Assembly: GCA_018365455.1 (NCBI GenBank)
Contig: JAGZJZ010000006.1
Coordinates: 1-64,000 of the forward strand
Reading direction: 5' to 3'
Source of the DNA: Clostridiales bacterium
GTDB taxonomy: Bacteria; Bacillota; Clostridia; Lachnospirales; Lachnospiraceae
Length of the DNA: 64,000 nucleotides
Positions 24,301 to 27,932 of this stretch are shown here, in pieces. How positions within the stretch are numbered: the stretch's first letter is position 1; each line of letters begins with the position of its first letter. The position numbers and the translations under genes were made by a program. The notes beneath the pieces are model-generated. The model did not search any database. It had not been told where the DNA came from and saw only the letters and a program-made list of their open reading frames with translations.

Positions 24301-25735
24301 TACCTCCCCGCACACCTGTTACATAGATGTTTTCTGCAGGATTAACTGTCTTTGCTTCCGTATAGGCATTCTCTTCTCCAGATGAAACACTCATGGATCC
24401 GGTAAACCCTTCACCCTTATACTTTCCTTCTACTATGACTTTAAAGTTTTCATTCCATGGTATTGAGGGATATCTTTTATTGACCGATAATTTATCATCA
24501 CTGTCATCTGTTATACTGTCAAGAACAAGCCGGTATACTCCATATTGTTTCTTACCTGCTTTATCCGCAGGTACATAGTATGACAACCGGTGCTTGAAGG
24601 TACTGGCCTCATCAGAGCCGTCATAACTCTTCATCGTTCCATTACCCTGAAGTTCTTCTGTATAAAAAGGAACCATCAAATTGGTTTTCAGGGAATTATT
24701 CACACCTTTATTTTTATCATAAGAATAGAGATCATAAACCGGCATTGGACCACGGACATCTCCGGATGCTTCTGTTGTCACAGTACTTCCGGGTGTTATA
24801 TAACCATCTCCGCTGTTATACGCAGTAATATCTTTTATCTTATAATAAACCTTGGATGTATCCACAGCATTTACAATGGATATATCATACGTCATTTTCG
24901 TGAACTTCTTCCTCTTTTCATCCGTTATACCGCCCGTATCATTTACCGGACCGATTTCTCCCCACTCAATGGTAAGCATATCATCATTATTAACTTTTAC
25001 ATATGCATTCTCCAAAAGCCCTAAATTTTCCGGTTCTCCAATCCCCTGAGCGCCATAGTAGCCCTGTCTTTTATCTTCCAGGGCACCCCGGTCCCTCAGA
25101 AGTACATTTTCTTTACTATACAGCACACTTCTACTTAAACCTGTTTCGTTATAAGAAAAACTGTCTGTTCGTTCGGAATAAAATGCACAACGAACCGTTT
25201 TATTGTTTAGATTAACTTCTACCAGAATGCTGTAATCGAGAATACTCTTATCACTGATATAAGGTTCTAACAGACGATAAAGCAAATCAGATTCAATGGA
25301 GTCATCTTTGCTCAATACCATATAAACTAAATTCTTTGAATCGATCAGTTCTTGTTTTTTTGCGGCCTCATCTGCACTGCCTTCAGCAATTCCAGGAAAC
25401 GTAACACCGGGATAATCAACTCCATCCACAGTTCCTCCCTTAATTGCCTCTTCGGGAACATCATAGAATTCCGTTCCCCGGTTTGCATCCGAAAACTCGT
25501 CATCAAACTTTCCCTGAACTTTCAGATCTGTCAGCGAAGACTGCATCGCCATATAAATTACCTGAGCAGTATCATCTGCCCTCGCCATGTATGCCTGATT
25601 AGCAATTCTTACCGCATTAAATGCAACAATTCCAATCAATATACTAAGCACACCTAAAACTACAGCTAATTCAGTAATTGTAAAGCCTTTTTTATTTTTA
25701 ACCCTTTTTTTGTACCTGTGCATAAATGGCATCAT
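3365..25735 (-). CDS. Giant pseudopilin: prepilin N-terminus, GLUG-repeat stalk, Thr/Glu/Ser tether, NlpC/P60 and SleB-like wall hydrolases
   Basis: One uninterrupted frame of 7456 residues (about 0.8 MDa). AGGAGG sits nine bases before the ATG. Residues 1-17 form a class III prepilin leader (KNKKG), cleaved before F18, with Glu at mature position 5 (FTITE) and a hydrophobic helix to about residue 44. Most of the protein is GLUG-type repeats (NAGGIAG, GGIIG) in four blocks, each opening with a line like RHLYNM or RNLYNI followed by D-I/L-E-L. Residues about 6580-6980 are Glu/Thr/Ser-rich with a 12-residue tandem repeat. An Fn3-like strand region follows. Residues about 7190-7313 are NlpC/P60, with Cys7219, His7278 and His7290 visible. 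Residues about 7332-7456 resemble the SleB cell-wall hydrolase family, with Glu7347 in LEAGG. Inference: PilD cleaves it, the neighbouring pilus machine handles it, and it carries peptidoglycan-cutting domains far from the anchor. Alternative: a membrane-anchored wall-spanning hydrolase never polymerised. Confidence 0.9.
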   Translation of the reverse strand: MMPFMHRYKKRVKNKKGFTITELAVVLGVLSILIGIVAFNAVRIANQAYMARADDTAQVIYMAMQSSLTDLKVQGKFDDEFSDANRGTEFYDVPEEAIKGGTVDGVDYPGVTFPGIAEGSADEAAKKQELIDSKNLVYMVLSKDDSIESDLLYRLLEPYISDKSILDYSILVEVNLNNKTVRCAFYSERTDSFSYNETGLSRSVLYSKENVLLRDRGALEDKRQGYYGAQGIGEPENLGLLENAYVKVNNDDMLTIEWGEIGPVNDTGGITDEKRKKFTKMTYDISIVNAVDTSKVYYKIKDITAYNSGDGYITPGSTVTTEASGDVRGPMPVYDLYSYDKNKGVNNSLKTNLMVPFYTEELQGNGTMKSYDGSDEASTFKHRLSYYVPADKAGKKQYGVYRLVLDSITDDSDDKLSVNKRYPSIPWNENFKVIVEGKYKGEGFTGSMSVSSGEENAYTEAKTVNPAENIYVTGVRGGTVWEEAKAYLANRENVNLSNMWYGLGYARHLSNLRYILNDKTDTTDPAYAQNKAGNFQNFMLNDDIDWSLQKLGREEVIQPGGGNKVYHRLVVSNASGNDLTTTDVSKLRILQPLSANNRNAVEANRTNGFEGSFTSTVKKDTAGKIQYQKRADGTDLEYEVTDSHGVAKKEKIPVYQNYKLSNLKISNTYTGTEPENIAKNNRVGLFEIIGKQGTVKNFTIDGITAYGIDYVGSVAGEFQGFGKNITLLKNEKNNYHMKMVESASGDISEEPLKDSGGNKIVLKPYEYGAADPKFSGNTIKAVGNYAGGIAGMLTIGDPAVTGDGKSGVLVDTANGNRFISLYDGKIDENNQTQKPALGNASRNDLNGISVKAENNAGGIAGVADKKTVITKAVNTGDVTAEQFNAGGIAGSLEEGSTFSGLDKAAGSNSEQYVIRDYEYVTSAGTTAVKTYQSEYSNYGIIQAEINAGGITGSVEGPITLKPNYNVTIENAANAGPVLATDSYAGGIAGQIQGYQVSLQNVANKADVAAVGSTLTGGAGIKGYAGGITAAAGKEFKLSGAVNLKTETGKIIEDIKIGGVPVMKPGIYAVSYAGGIIGLADEQVEISNLSLPYNIGNLTANTIIQVSNSANVTTQGSYAGGIAGALTKDVKLNMNGSAQAQEKPVYNEGTVSAGDSYAGGITGVAAGKVEIQNVENRYNTVDKPKIQAAGSYAGGIAGSVTSEADANLFPGDTESPDTEVSIKILKNLPSISVDPTTGAVDPVLGYYTNTMPVSTTGIAGNNAGGIAGKLNTTGEIINVFNAGAVTASQANAGGIAGYISSAVTITYDEKLIEARMNHANSMATNEGSVNAYRNAGGIAGNISDGDAVIHNAFNRGNITATGEDAGGIAGLIQERQPRGTNALPDKFILAYSQNILDNVVIPVEAGKGIFYTNSGSVQAANNAGGIIGDSHADVKNVFNRGSVSTRTYGNAGGIVGNMNRDTATAALPMVIFNEGYLAKRLISRAEAGAVPIYNNAGNVWANTENAGGVAGHSEHTDILNMFNRGNVTAYTYSAGGLAGSITEGNIRHDADVAEKVFAGRIFTNEGNIIASIDNAGGVVGAGVDTNINNVFNNGTVQTSNRDNAGGIAGDLKGDMQNIAISVDAAIAISMLEHGMYTNQGNITARNSNAGGIVGRAANAVSITDTYNTGTVKSLYNSNAGGIAGQVIGEIQIESREATASKTLEKKVSTNQGNIIANQSNAGGIVGSAEGHVTIRDVFNRGTVNAAAGNNAGGVAGFLSGKGTIEHRKSIVIGGIGKPDSVLNDYFMTNQANVTAGGDNAGGIAGKVVGVGSADADRAILKDVYSGISTAAGAAPLTVNARSNAGGMVGRLIDTDINNEVSVDTAISKGIYTNNSTVTASRSNAGGIVGNADGRDRADDRFNNMSYASVDSIKTGSGLEQNSFNISDVYNAGNITARSLNAGGIFGIGGDGKYSNKENRVVDMIAKGMSTNTGNVRANTANAGGIFGYASEKFEISASVKDYQGNNTDADITDLFNRGNISAQYNAGGVAGKAVKLDLKYSKKVLTDAMNANNPDNFLFTNTNRVSADYDNAGGIIGDANICILQDVFNSGMTGTYEQVQNSGTQGVISAGQDNAGGLVGRADAMSISYSKLISDQIINNRAYVYTNLANIRAGRDNAGGIIGNGRGSVQLLDTYNMGQITAGRNNAGGIAGQLYDKGIGDIVSDKKDTADKDVADLSGIDVKLNQTVKAEDTNVDGTAVKDLKKAKKVSYITYQTITTGPDTPDTPYKNRYTNAPKAATVKASAEDNITAGNNNAGGIAGYITGNPGNIRVENTFNTGAEKNGSAICGIRAKNSNAGGLVGNSVFADITYTFDINPGPSNLNTTDKGDHSTFAPAFNDEAVRKDPYAIPIGGSMTGLHMVANNAQVRASSIDKGAAQTTAQGLVDFSTGDQYNLTSQNAGGAVGYMEGGRIERVYSLKGEVVSPENVGGVVGFAKNALVKQVTRMDGEDISLTTKAAKGSGNFIQRGSRNVGGIIGYAYDGTQVLDTRNYNSVTGRTNVGGIIGYAGTSVEVTLAQNLKAVTGKAYSAEDLKADTSSTILPVYESAQLDKSNVDGSYIGGIVGRGDNSVIVTMSKNDPLITEEFKDLQEDAKFAGKYTLGGNQSNAVSGKSYVGGITGAYGIINYTVNTGQISAVQRAGGISGSGYRITNTYNTGDVIGENRVLYIHDVGHVPGNSTLTEYTQATHIGGIAGELGERSGNGIVQKPEAGVYIQSVFNSAQIVRGASYIGGIAGYAVGPVDVSYNSATISAKQTDTGLDDLGVSGTKVGGLVGVMAQDRSKTIKITNSYNTGEIIGTNDRGTLIGFLEGYTDEVIKSERIENSYYLSDNELKYWNSSTSQIDSTFNYGLKPLSLPSSTDYDTFVQKTQQLKKDGDPADNTTPLDEKRTDSEYGLRNYSNMVRQYAKVNSSISVSMEYPAKGEENLKTPLNNKITGTGSANVAASSGSLAAQKARSAKFVYPWTEDELTLGMDYEFPQLDLAGASADDSGISEVSLGSFTTNGGQALPGNNQSFTSLDNTKVSYYYNYWPTKAVDYMQSSIEYDDGGNNDNSAYTDGTWTGDNTNNTGVAIKFRDNDKYPVKRVTQENVDLVARFKLSSGVLPSYMNFSVYDGHSRGTYNYNNTVFTNTILPKSPVKVYTLAKASSYEYDVPNKKQDIMVNGELYYFYAKDTAGNNPDKFDSVDDITVSVNLTGTTNMTIRVNLPCEEMDSYLPASSGYFTMEATKIYDKELGIKPENLAAYDRTSRMFSMHFSNTEIDDIHNDSILDEIPSIDFDDLDDLEYYPQTTAALGSTLLAEDGAAPQPDTYRIETENKLQIRNERHLYNMNLGENMGYAAIGSSYLKYLTRDIELMNNIQLSTSDDGYNGFVIGASNKRMYRMTGSLDGNGFTIGRIRVNRIQNPGNFETGASIPNTHYALIYDLSGGVVKNLNIGSDSKIVADEAAGLAYYVSNGRTAQNPDPYQDYDNALFENLSPQLPMETGADAKIYDTRVSARISADRAGGFALYTARRFSGSGDVPTTASGREAVKKAVTFTDDNFAGKINGIYGGNDPFMSAGDALARNSSKSAGILVFVSGNRKSEDIDETKPGLNLYPNYRTEAEVNGCQVDREGYVFANNVSAGMICEALYPQNRVGQIGTIRKSSNNGAVVAHEQANGITQGIVSFGTGDTVQQDNCRNESRIQVTYSYNNGIVQTPDGNGLASGIGNYVSEASYCTNNGSVFGKIASGISNYGDKHTIVDLCVNNGYVQGTLAAAGIVAVPSQYGGTAVPNQDVQLKLSNCYNTGNVAVTTNTDNKKAIENSYAGGIVAYASSPKPDSYSWDTLKPTDITDHDDRKTIIRNCYNVGTVNYIRDYTADSYISGTFSDNNRNIGGIAGGGLNRFVDIQNCYSLSDPELRIKRLHQAYKLVINGATTDFTWNQVVVNQDPDAKGYNYKLDAVGNTTYGNNVTNMTYMDMMTGDNFKGFDPDIWTLDHQTRDDEGDLLYPFPQFVKRQQTAEYVGDQYLADKPDFAFNTDFNKRKNNIDIETPKTTIENAQVTVKDAVSSTISYQDTPSNYSIQIDGYDPAASYQVTIYDGDAYEKADYAPIVIRKFEIAPGGAVTSGGKLPNYESTTTAAGTMKFFNPANVVFNAGTGTLQILDEEETGWYMPNKGYYTAIVTKSTGNATTADIESKVSDFPDKKGTVNGIAKSAIKGNTSERFQVHFGGDNADGSNIDSQTTFFGLLPTGYSYGTQAKPYYVTDQYSIIGMTTSGIAQDATTGRYFRQSKDFTIDQPFYEMFEFNGDYDGAGHKITQDNKDIGFISYLRSKDKASFTASVHDLQMQVKATDTSGKKLKNLGKYQEASNYTANLGLIADYADSALLDKITVSGEVRAQGFTNLSNVKKYINNSYTLGGVAGFIRDSEVTDTRNNATLGVNLSRPEADVPLGNGDTLKVKYDLPAALSIETAGIAAYAKDTKFVKVSNNGEIIASQGNHHAAGLVHTMEGSKSQISQSMNGGYIRAHNGTAAGLVKDLRSGQIKQAYNTGKVTALAVASAGGSGTAVGIAADVAGSVTEVYNAGFVSGKYQGSLSRSKGSRGRFTKAYYLKDENFYWGDSTQLPGLPGSMVVTDDKDLELYLGFGRAPNEYWAFADNKHEDYVTTPADPDNSIDEVYQDTYALTYAEITDAAAMAAKGFDMTTGSTDKTWKLDPNPVNDTINSSNLLLRDYAKDPYPLPQFTQYEHKTRKDLNFPLLFGAAQETGKTPYGSSDKKLKYEPYDPVADKGKTETFKDTIKVDLNNVSTTARYKVLVYEGDAIAEDVKKQEKQKLFVTIEKKYVDLRDPGNLSNISNLNNMQYSKIYVDGQSGYYYEVLVRDGYGNEVPAIFANKEFINNKNEILLNNNVLDRLEEPQKDKPYYSATVVEYQVPGKEQTDENNFYSKFSPHFAKATETQSASWEFGTTAKPYEIMTQRNLYNISLGGIKHGDSHYLKSHYAQTQDLELKDQKLSVPVQANQEGTMQEFWKRGIGTAAMDFSGTYTGAAAGGTNHKILDNRSASAAKPVGYSIFNGMSKTAKVSNLDYIINKADYRILADAILVKTGAGTISGINLTSAAADTKVKVTTTSPDRFGLIAGEIKAEPGAAEIPVVEKIDIRKEISVENQVSNKEDIGSTVGKITGSANLVDVTSAASLNHTGASSSPASTGGIAGRVTVPAGSTEQAALSLKNVHYLGGKLTVSNAANQRIGGIAGIMEQTDAVIDNASSSADITVNRTNGQGAYGGLIGKLIKSDMNLKNASAAGNIIEDSSTQSYNQGGTFGGIIGDVQEVKNIEFTNVTAGSFDTAAGKSATQIQVVNSGSYEAVLGGIIGKAVMAAPGSTAAPNRLVMKNVTNNSSLNLANAKGSSRIGGILGYAVNYTVEMEDTASLGNIEISRNYTNGLGTYGGMIGKLEKSTIALTNGTASGSIKDTVGTQSANHGGSFGGIIGEALEVPEIAFTNVTAGSYDTAANKSASQIQAFNSGSYEAVVGGMIGKAVMASAGSAAAPNKLVMENVTNNSSLSLNFAVNNSRAGGMLGYAKNYQVKMKTIKNLGNIDIERNQTNGLGTYGGVIGKLEKSAIAVTDAAAAGNITVKGAQSYNQGGSFGGIIGETSEVSSITLKKVTAGSYDDVAAAPATQIAIPDSGQKVINAGGIIGKAAADTAAASNTIQMEGVVNNSTIQLTTSGNDSKMGGIIGSEQGFAVELKDVQNRGNLNATHISDTNVLYSGGFIGKAQGGSILIEDTGTDKSNVVNSGNTSINSIFVNTSADLTTVYAGGGIGSALSVPLTVKGFVNQGNIEITGPGKTGKMAGGIIGLSDQSEVTIGDSISSGNISLKQISGKGSFGGLVGRISKADISVTDSTASGSISHKDTTYAVSQEGTYGGIIGETSEVSEITLNGVTAGSYNTVDKKPITQMNISNSNRHAVSVGGIIGKVAKPSTAADAKNKVTMDGIVNNSSLQLANPQTESKLGGILGEMHSYSVIMKNTQNRGDLTVTGLGDESVLYSGGFIGKAQNGDVEITDTDDTDASNVQNEGTISIGKTPRSATTAGYLYAGGAVGYADQTPLSVHGFRNTGGIAITGSSAGTNFYGSTAAGGVLGSVTQSDVEMDDNISAGNIALGNTNGQGSYGGLVGRSEQGKLSIKDSAASGSIQQNGSNPANTLGTSIGGIIGELNEAAEVKLKKVTAGSYDDTDPDSQTKLFVQNTDRHMLSLGGVIGKATASDNSANVITLQGVTNNSNLFLEKPATESKLGGIIGHLNGYTVNMKNTVNIGNLEVTKLGDESVLYSGGFIGKAENGNVHMEDSDDTESSNVRNTGNTVIDLEVQNPKADTFAPGTVYSAGAVGYAADTMLVLYGLRNEGNVEVTGENRHANFYGAGIAAYAADNAHPTQPPTTRFIVQNALNQGNIQDNRDKSDPDEVPARADGIAKAGGIAAEILYKSGVDITYNHNAGGIKADMAAGIVHTLDEDSLPFSTVRYNINVGTIDAGTHENGADITAMWQLPVKVDVNGDEYNGRGEKLTTAPPDEGEGDAETPETTSVKAKKQKNKADKKAEKAETTTETTAQTTESPAEKQTGQDTDREKETKKLASDESAAETKKIPETEDVKDTKKASETESMKETKAVPETESQTTAKKAPETESQTAVKKAPERESQTAVKKAPETESQTAAKKAPETESQTAVKKAPETESQTKVIKEPETEKVKKSSAALRSAAVTEIQTAPETEEETNMESTLEVESSERIRAGSRSGEVSVIDINPETEESKESAETHPEIQEKETRSKSRTGSGSGTATEGTSEFESSTESEILTETETESETVTESQSMSETESESESETSFETESNTESETSTETKAETETETNPPEPPKPAIAQYYNIGLEDMVRPEQSEGTDTTDTTDTIDTTGTTETDESEEAEPEAESAILLSLAQMQDLDTLKDKSGWDDTLIEGINPADPDAPAKWMMHTADESEGQYILPVLRGNEYTPDDETHYMVEAVHDVSITNDPVSGDYVVNWSYTEQTDPSVDGFAIMLYDADQNPKRILTLRPGLADQTGTPKATSYSYHFSPEYWADITNRLTEDTPFVLSVAAVRDGNDRRMRGKEIDITLGKTEGLIEAGDSLVMEADPLILNSRRGKMRFSRGYSGTIGDTVVQYAYTRLGDPYSMPLAGQGNYLDCSYLVMTAYDLAGVSVPRVAAWQAQFCAEQGSVVSREELQPGDLIFYSYEANGDYMNISHVAIYVGDGMMIHAANSARGTVLDPIVESNINFYGRPYTADANINANADMTPIGTNDAEIYLVAQIVGLEAGGTGVEGMTAVAEVIRNRVMSPLFPNTATGVVAAPGQFTTYAMIDSYVPTAEQISIVTQVMNGKLSVLNNSDCLYFCSKGFYESQGIHDGFWGNMSLIAEYGNCFFVP
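5514..5729 (-). repeat. Six tandem 36-base repeats in the tether of the giant gene
   Basis: The plus-strand marker GTCTGGCT recurs at 5514, 5550, 5586, 5622, 5658 and 5694, exactly 36 bases apart. Each unit encodes 12 residues of the type APETESQTAVKK. The units are nearly identical, with changes such as A/V and T/R. The array stays in frame, so copy-number change by slippage or recombination would alter tether length without breaking the protein. Confidence 0.9.
6500..9990 (-). repeat. Five diverged tandem modules in the giant gene
   Basis: A recognisable module containing the words VTAGSYD, NNSS.. and GGIIG recurs five times. The GSYD/GSFD landmark falls near 7017, 7865, 8697, 9182 and 9669, so two spacings are about 485 bases and two about 840. 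The longer units carry an extra segment with the words VLYSGGFIGKA and NEG/NSGN. This indicates successive in-frame duplications of a GLUG-type module. Boundaries are approximate because I aligned by eye. Confidence 0.7.
17280..23420 (-). repeat. Long GLUG array (NAGGIAG-type) in the giant gene
   Basis: The plus-strand word ATTCCTCCGGCATT and close variants recur dozens of times, at irregular spacing of roughly 100-200 bases. They encode N-A-G-G-I-A-G/V-G in the minus-strand frame. Between the motifs lie variable segments with recurring words such as FNRGNI.A and YTNQGNI. This is the pattern of GLUG repeats, which are thought to form beta-helical or adhesin stalks. It lies wholly inside the coding frame. 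Confidence 0.85.
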
Positions 25736-25770
25736 ATACAGTCACCTCCTTTCAAAGCAGTCAGCGCTGC

Positions 25771-25799
25771 ATTTTTTAGATGCTGATAATTTCTGTCAC
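25771..25799 (-). promoter_or_regulatory. Weak candidate promoter for the giant pseudopilin gene
   Basis: On the minus strand GTGACA (25794-25799, 5/6 to the -35 consensus) is followed after exactly 17 bases by AAAAAT (25771-25776, only 4/6 to the -10). Transcription would begin about 30 bases before the ATG at 25735. The -10 is poor, so readthrough from the pilin gene is an equal possibility. Confidence 0.2.
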
Positions 25800-25821
25800 A
25801 TGCCATTTTGTTACACTTGAG

Positions 25822-25907
25822 TTGCTGGCTTTAAATGAATGCTCCGCCCTCCCCGTTGTACAGGGAGAAAGGGGAAGATTTGCGAAACATTCATTTAAAG
25901 CCAGCAA
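25822..25907 (-). promoter_or_regulatory. Large stem-loop: perfect 20-base inverted repeat between pilin and giant gene
   Basis: TTGCTGGCTTTAAATGAATG at 25822-25841 is perfectly repeated in inverse orientation at 25888-25907. The 46-base interior can itself form a smaller C/G-rich hairpin (CTCCC with GGGAG). The element lies between the pilin stop and the giant gene's start and would be transcribed from the pilin promoter. No T-run follows, so it is not a standard terminator. Plausible roles are a 3' stabilising structure for pilin mRNA, a processing site, or an attenuator; none is shown by sequence alone. Confidence 0.75.
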
Positions 25908-25909
25908 GT

Positions 25910-25935
25910 GACTTCTGGGTGTTGCACCAGAAGTC
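25910..25935 (-). promoter_or_regulatory. Second hairpin just after the pilin frame
   Basis: GACTTCTGG (25910-25918) and CCAGAAGTC (25927-25935) form a perfect nine-base stem with an eight-base loop. It lies about 40 bases past the pilin stop, immediately before the large stem-loop in transcript order. There is no T-tract. It probably acts together with the neighbouring stem-loop. Confidence 0.6.
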
Positions 25936-25974
25936 TCCTGCTGTTAGATGATATTAATGTCTATGTAATATTAC

Positions 25975-26268
25975 TTATGGTGCAACTGTAATTTGACCTG
26001 AAGCAGCAATAGTACCATTTCTCATTGTTGCTGTATTAAACTCTGTTACTGTTGTATCTGGTGATACACCTGAAACGCCTTTTACAACTCCACCATTAGC
26101 ATATACTGCACCCATAATAGCACCTTCGCTTGTAATATATAAGTAGATTTCATCAGTGCCTTTTAAATCATTTGGGGTAAAATATGCATCTCCGCCGGCT
26201 GCAATAAAATGATCTTTTGCCGGAACAGTAGTAGCCGGTGCCACAGGAACTACACTAAAGAATTGCAA
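25975..26268 (-). pseudogene. C-terminal half of the type IV pilin, out of frame with its N-terminal half
   Basis: This 97-codon frame has no ribosome site and begins at a TTG inside the 3' end of the upstream pilin frame. Its protein (QFFSVVPVAPATT, later DEIYLYITSEGAIMGAVYANGG, ending QITVAP) looks like the beta-rich C-terminal domain of a pilin. It is not a standalone protein. Inserting a single T after the GAT codon at 26268-26270 joins it seamlessly to the upstream frame (GAT TTG CAA TTC), giving a 195-residue pilin of ordinary length. Either the gene is genuinely broken or the sequence has a one-base error. Confidence 0.75.
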
Positions 26269-26561
26269 TCCATATCGGTACTATCAAGCTTAACTGTATA
26301 AACTGTTGTACCTGTATACTGAGTACCACCTGTAATATCAATAGCACGACCTGCTGCCACATTACGTGTAGCAAATGCCTGAGCTGATGTCATAAAGTTC
26401 TTCGCTCGTGCAGAGTCAGCAGTTTCCTGACCATCTTTAATAATTCTTGCAACATTAGGTGCAACCAAGGCAATTAATATACCAATAATTGCTAATACCA
26501 CGATCATTTCAACCAATGTGAAACCTTTTTTGTTCTTAAATTTTTCTCTTAATTTTTGCAT
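26250..26561 (-). CDS. Probable major type IV pilin, N-terminal part (frameshifted near codon 98)
   Basis: As read, it encodes 103 residues. The leader MQKLREKFKNKKG is followed by FTLVEMIVVLAIIGILIALV, a textbook type IV pilin N-terminus with cleavage after Gly13 and Glu at mature position 5. GGAGG lies seven bases before the ATG. The final residues (CNSLV, then stop) are the product of a frameshift; the other half of the pilin follows in another frame (25975-26268). The gene lies downstream of pilT with its own apparent promoter, as expected for an abundant subunit. If the frameshift is real, this copy makes a truncated pilin and the pilus would need another major subunit. Confidence 0.85.
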   Translation of the reverse strand: MQKLREKFKNKKGFTLVEMIVVLAIIGILIALVAPNVARIIKDGQETADSARAKNFMTSAQAFATRNVAAGRAIDITGGTQYTGTTVYTVKLDSTDMDCNSLV

Positions 26562-26734
26562 TTCTTATCCTCCGTTTTTTTAATTTATAATCGTTTGTAT
26601 CTGTTAATCTTTATCTTTTTTCCTCCCTCCATTTTCTTTTCAGATACATTTTTTGCTTCAGTAAATTATTACTGCCAGCTACTCATATAAAATAACAAAA
26701 AAAACGGATTTTTTACCATTTTTGTATTCAATCG

Positions 26735-26763
26735 CTTATAAAGTGTAATGCTTTTATTGTACA
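26735..26763 (-). promoter_or_regulatory. Candidate sigma-A promoter of the pilin gene
   Basis: On the minus strand TGTACA (26758-26763, 4/6 to the -35) is followed after exactly 17 bases by TATAAG (26735-26740, 5/6 to the -10). It lies in the 274-base gap between pilT and the pilin gene and would give a leader of about 165 bases. The gap is AT-rich, so chance matches are possible. Confidence 0.4.
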
Positions 26764-26835
26764 CGTACTAAAAGGTAGTTTTTTCGACATAAAAACATCA
26801 ATTTTATATTTCTAAAAGGAAATATGAACGTTTTT

Positions 26836-27918
26836 TTACTTATTAACCAGATATTTGTTAACCATTTGCTTGTCAACACACCGTTCAATACCTGCATCGT
26901 AAGTTATAATATTAGACTGTATTAATTTTGCTATATGAAAATCCAATGACTGCATTCCTGCCTTCTGACCTGTCTGCAATACGGATGCAATCTGATGACA
27001 CTTATTTTCACGTATCATATTTGATACGGCATCATTACACAATAAGATTTCAAATGCAGCTATTCGCCCTGTACCATCTGCTTTAGGGATTAAAGTCTGG
27101 GTAATTACCCCTCTTAATACCTGTGCCAAAAGAATTCTAACCTCATCCTGCTGGCTTGCCGGATACTGGTCAATAATACGATCCAGAGTGCTGGCTGCTC
27201 CTGTCGTATGTAATGTAGATAGAACATAATGTCCTGTCTCTGCTGCTGTAATTGCAGCAGAGGTAGTTTCCAGATCACGCATTTCTCCAACTTGAATCAC
27301 ATCAGGATCTTCTCGAAGTGCACTCTTTAAAGCTCCTGCAAATGTATCTACATCTCTTCCCACTTCCCTTTGATTAACCATAGATCTTTTGTGTTCATGC
27401 TTGTACTCTATAGGATCTTCAAAGGTTAAAATATGGCATTGTTTATTCATATTTATATAATTAATGATCGATGCCAATGTTGTCGATTTACCACTTCCTG
27501 TTGGGCCGGTTACAAGTAAAAGCCCTCTCGGATACATAGCAAGTTTTTTAAATAATTCAGGCAGATTTAATTCATCTATTGTAGGTATGGTATCATTTAG
27601 CAAACGTATTGCTATGCCAGGGCTGCCATATTGCGTGTAAATATTAACACGGTTCCGGTTCCCATCTGAAGAAACATAACAAAAATCCACATCCTGTCCA
27701 AATACATATCTCTTTTTCACTTGCATCAACATAGAATCTGCCAATGCCCGTATCTGGTTTTCATTTAAAATACCTACCTCTTTCATTTTTTCTAAACTTC
27801 CATGAATTCGCATAATAGGTGGAAGCCCTTTTGTAAAATGTAGATCTGATACTTTCCAATCCCTGCAAGTTTCCAGAAGAATATCAATGATCTGCCTTTT
27901 CTCAATTTCGTTATTCAT
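26836..27918 (-). CDS. pilT: Type IV pilus retraction ATPase PilT
   Basis: A 360-residue cytoplasmic hexameric ATPase of the PilT family, which powers pilus disassembly and twitching. Visible motifs: Walker A GPTGSGKST at 138-146, Asp box FEDPIE at about 166-171, Walker B-type VIQVGEMRD at about 208-215, and the His box TAAETGHYVLSTLHTT at about 224-239. The N-terminal PAS-like domain carries SDLHF. Length matches the family (about 345-370). AAGGGG lies nine bases before the ATG. It is the last gene of the pilus operon, 14 bases after pilB. Its presence implies dynamic, retractable pili rather than a static pseudopilus. Confidence 0.95.
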   Translation of the reverse strand: MNNEIEKRQIIDILLETCRDWKVSDLHFTKGLPPIMRIHGSLEKMKEVGILNENQIRALADSMLMQVKKRYVFGQDVDFCYVSSDGNRNRVNIYTQYGSPGIAIRLLNDTIPTIDELNLPELFKKLAMYPRGLLLVTGPTGSGKSTTLASIINYINMNKQCHILTFEDPIEYKHEHKRSMVNQREVGRDVDTFAGALKSALREDPDVIQVGEMRDLETTSAAITAAETGHYVLSTLHTTGAASTLDRIIDQYPASQQDEVRILLAQVLRGVITQTLIPKADGTGRIAAFEILLCNDAVSNMIRENKCHQIASVLQTGQKAGMQSLDFHIAKLIQSNIITYDAGIERCVDKQMVNKYLVNK

Positions 27919-27932
27919 GATTCCAGCCCCTT

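Noticed and set aside
25822..25907. Invertible promoter element
   Set aside because: The inverted repeats are only 46 bases apart, short for site-specific inversion. No recombinase gene is nearby and the interior shows no clear promoter. An mRNA stem-loop fits better.
26250..26300. Programmed ribosomal frameshift in the pilin
   Set aside because: I see no X-XXY-YYZ slippery site in the overlap. A simple one-base indel in a T run explains both halves.
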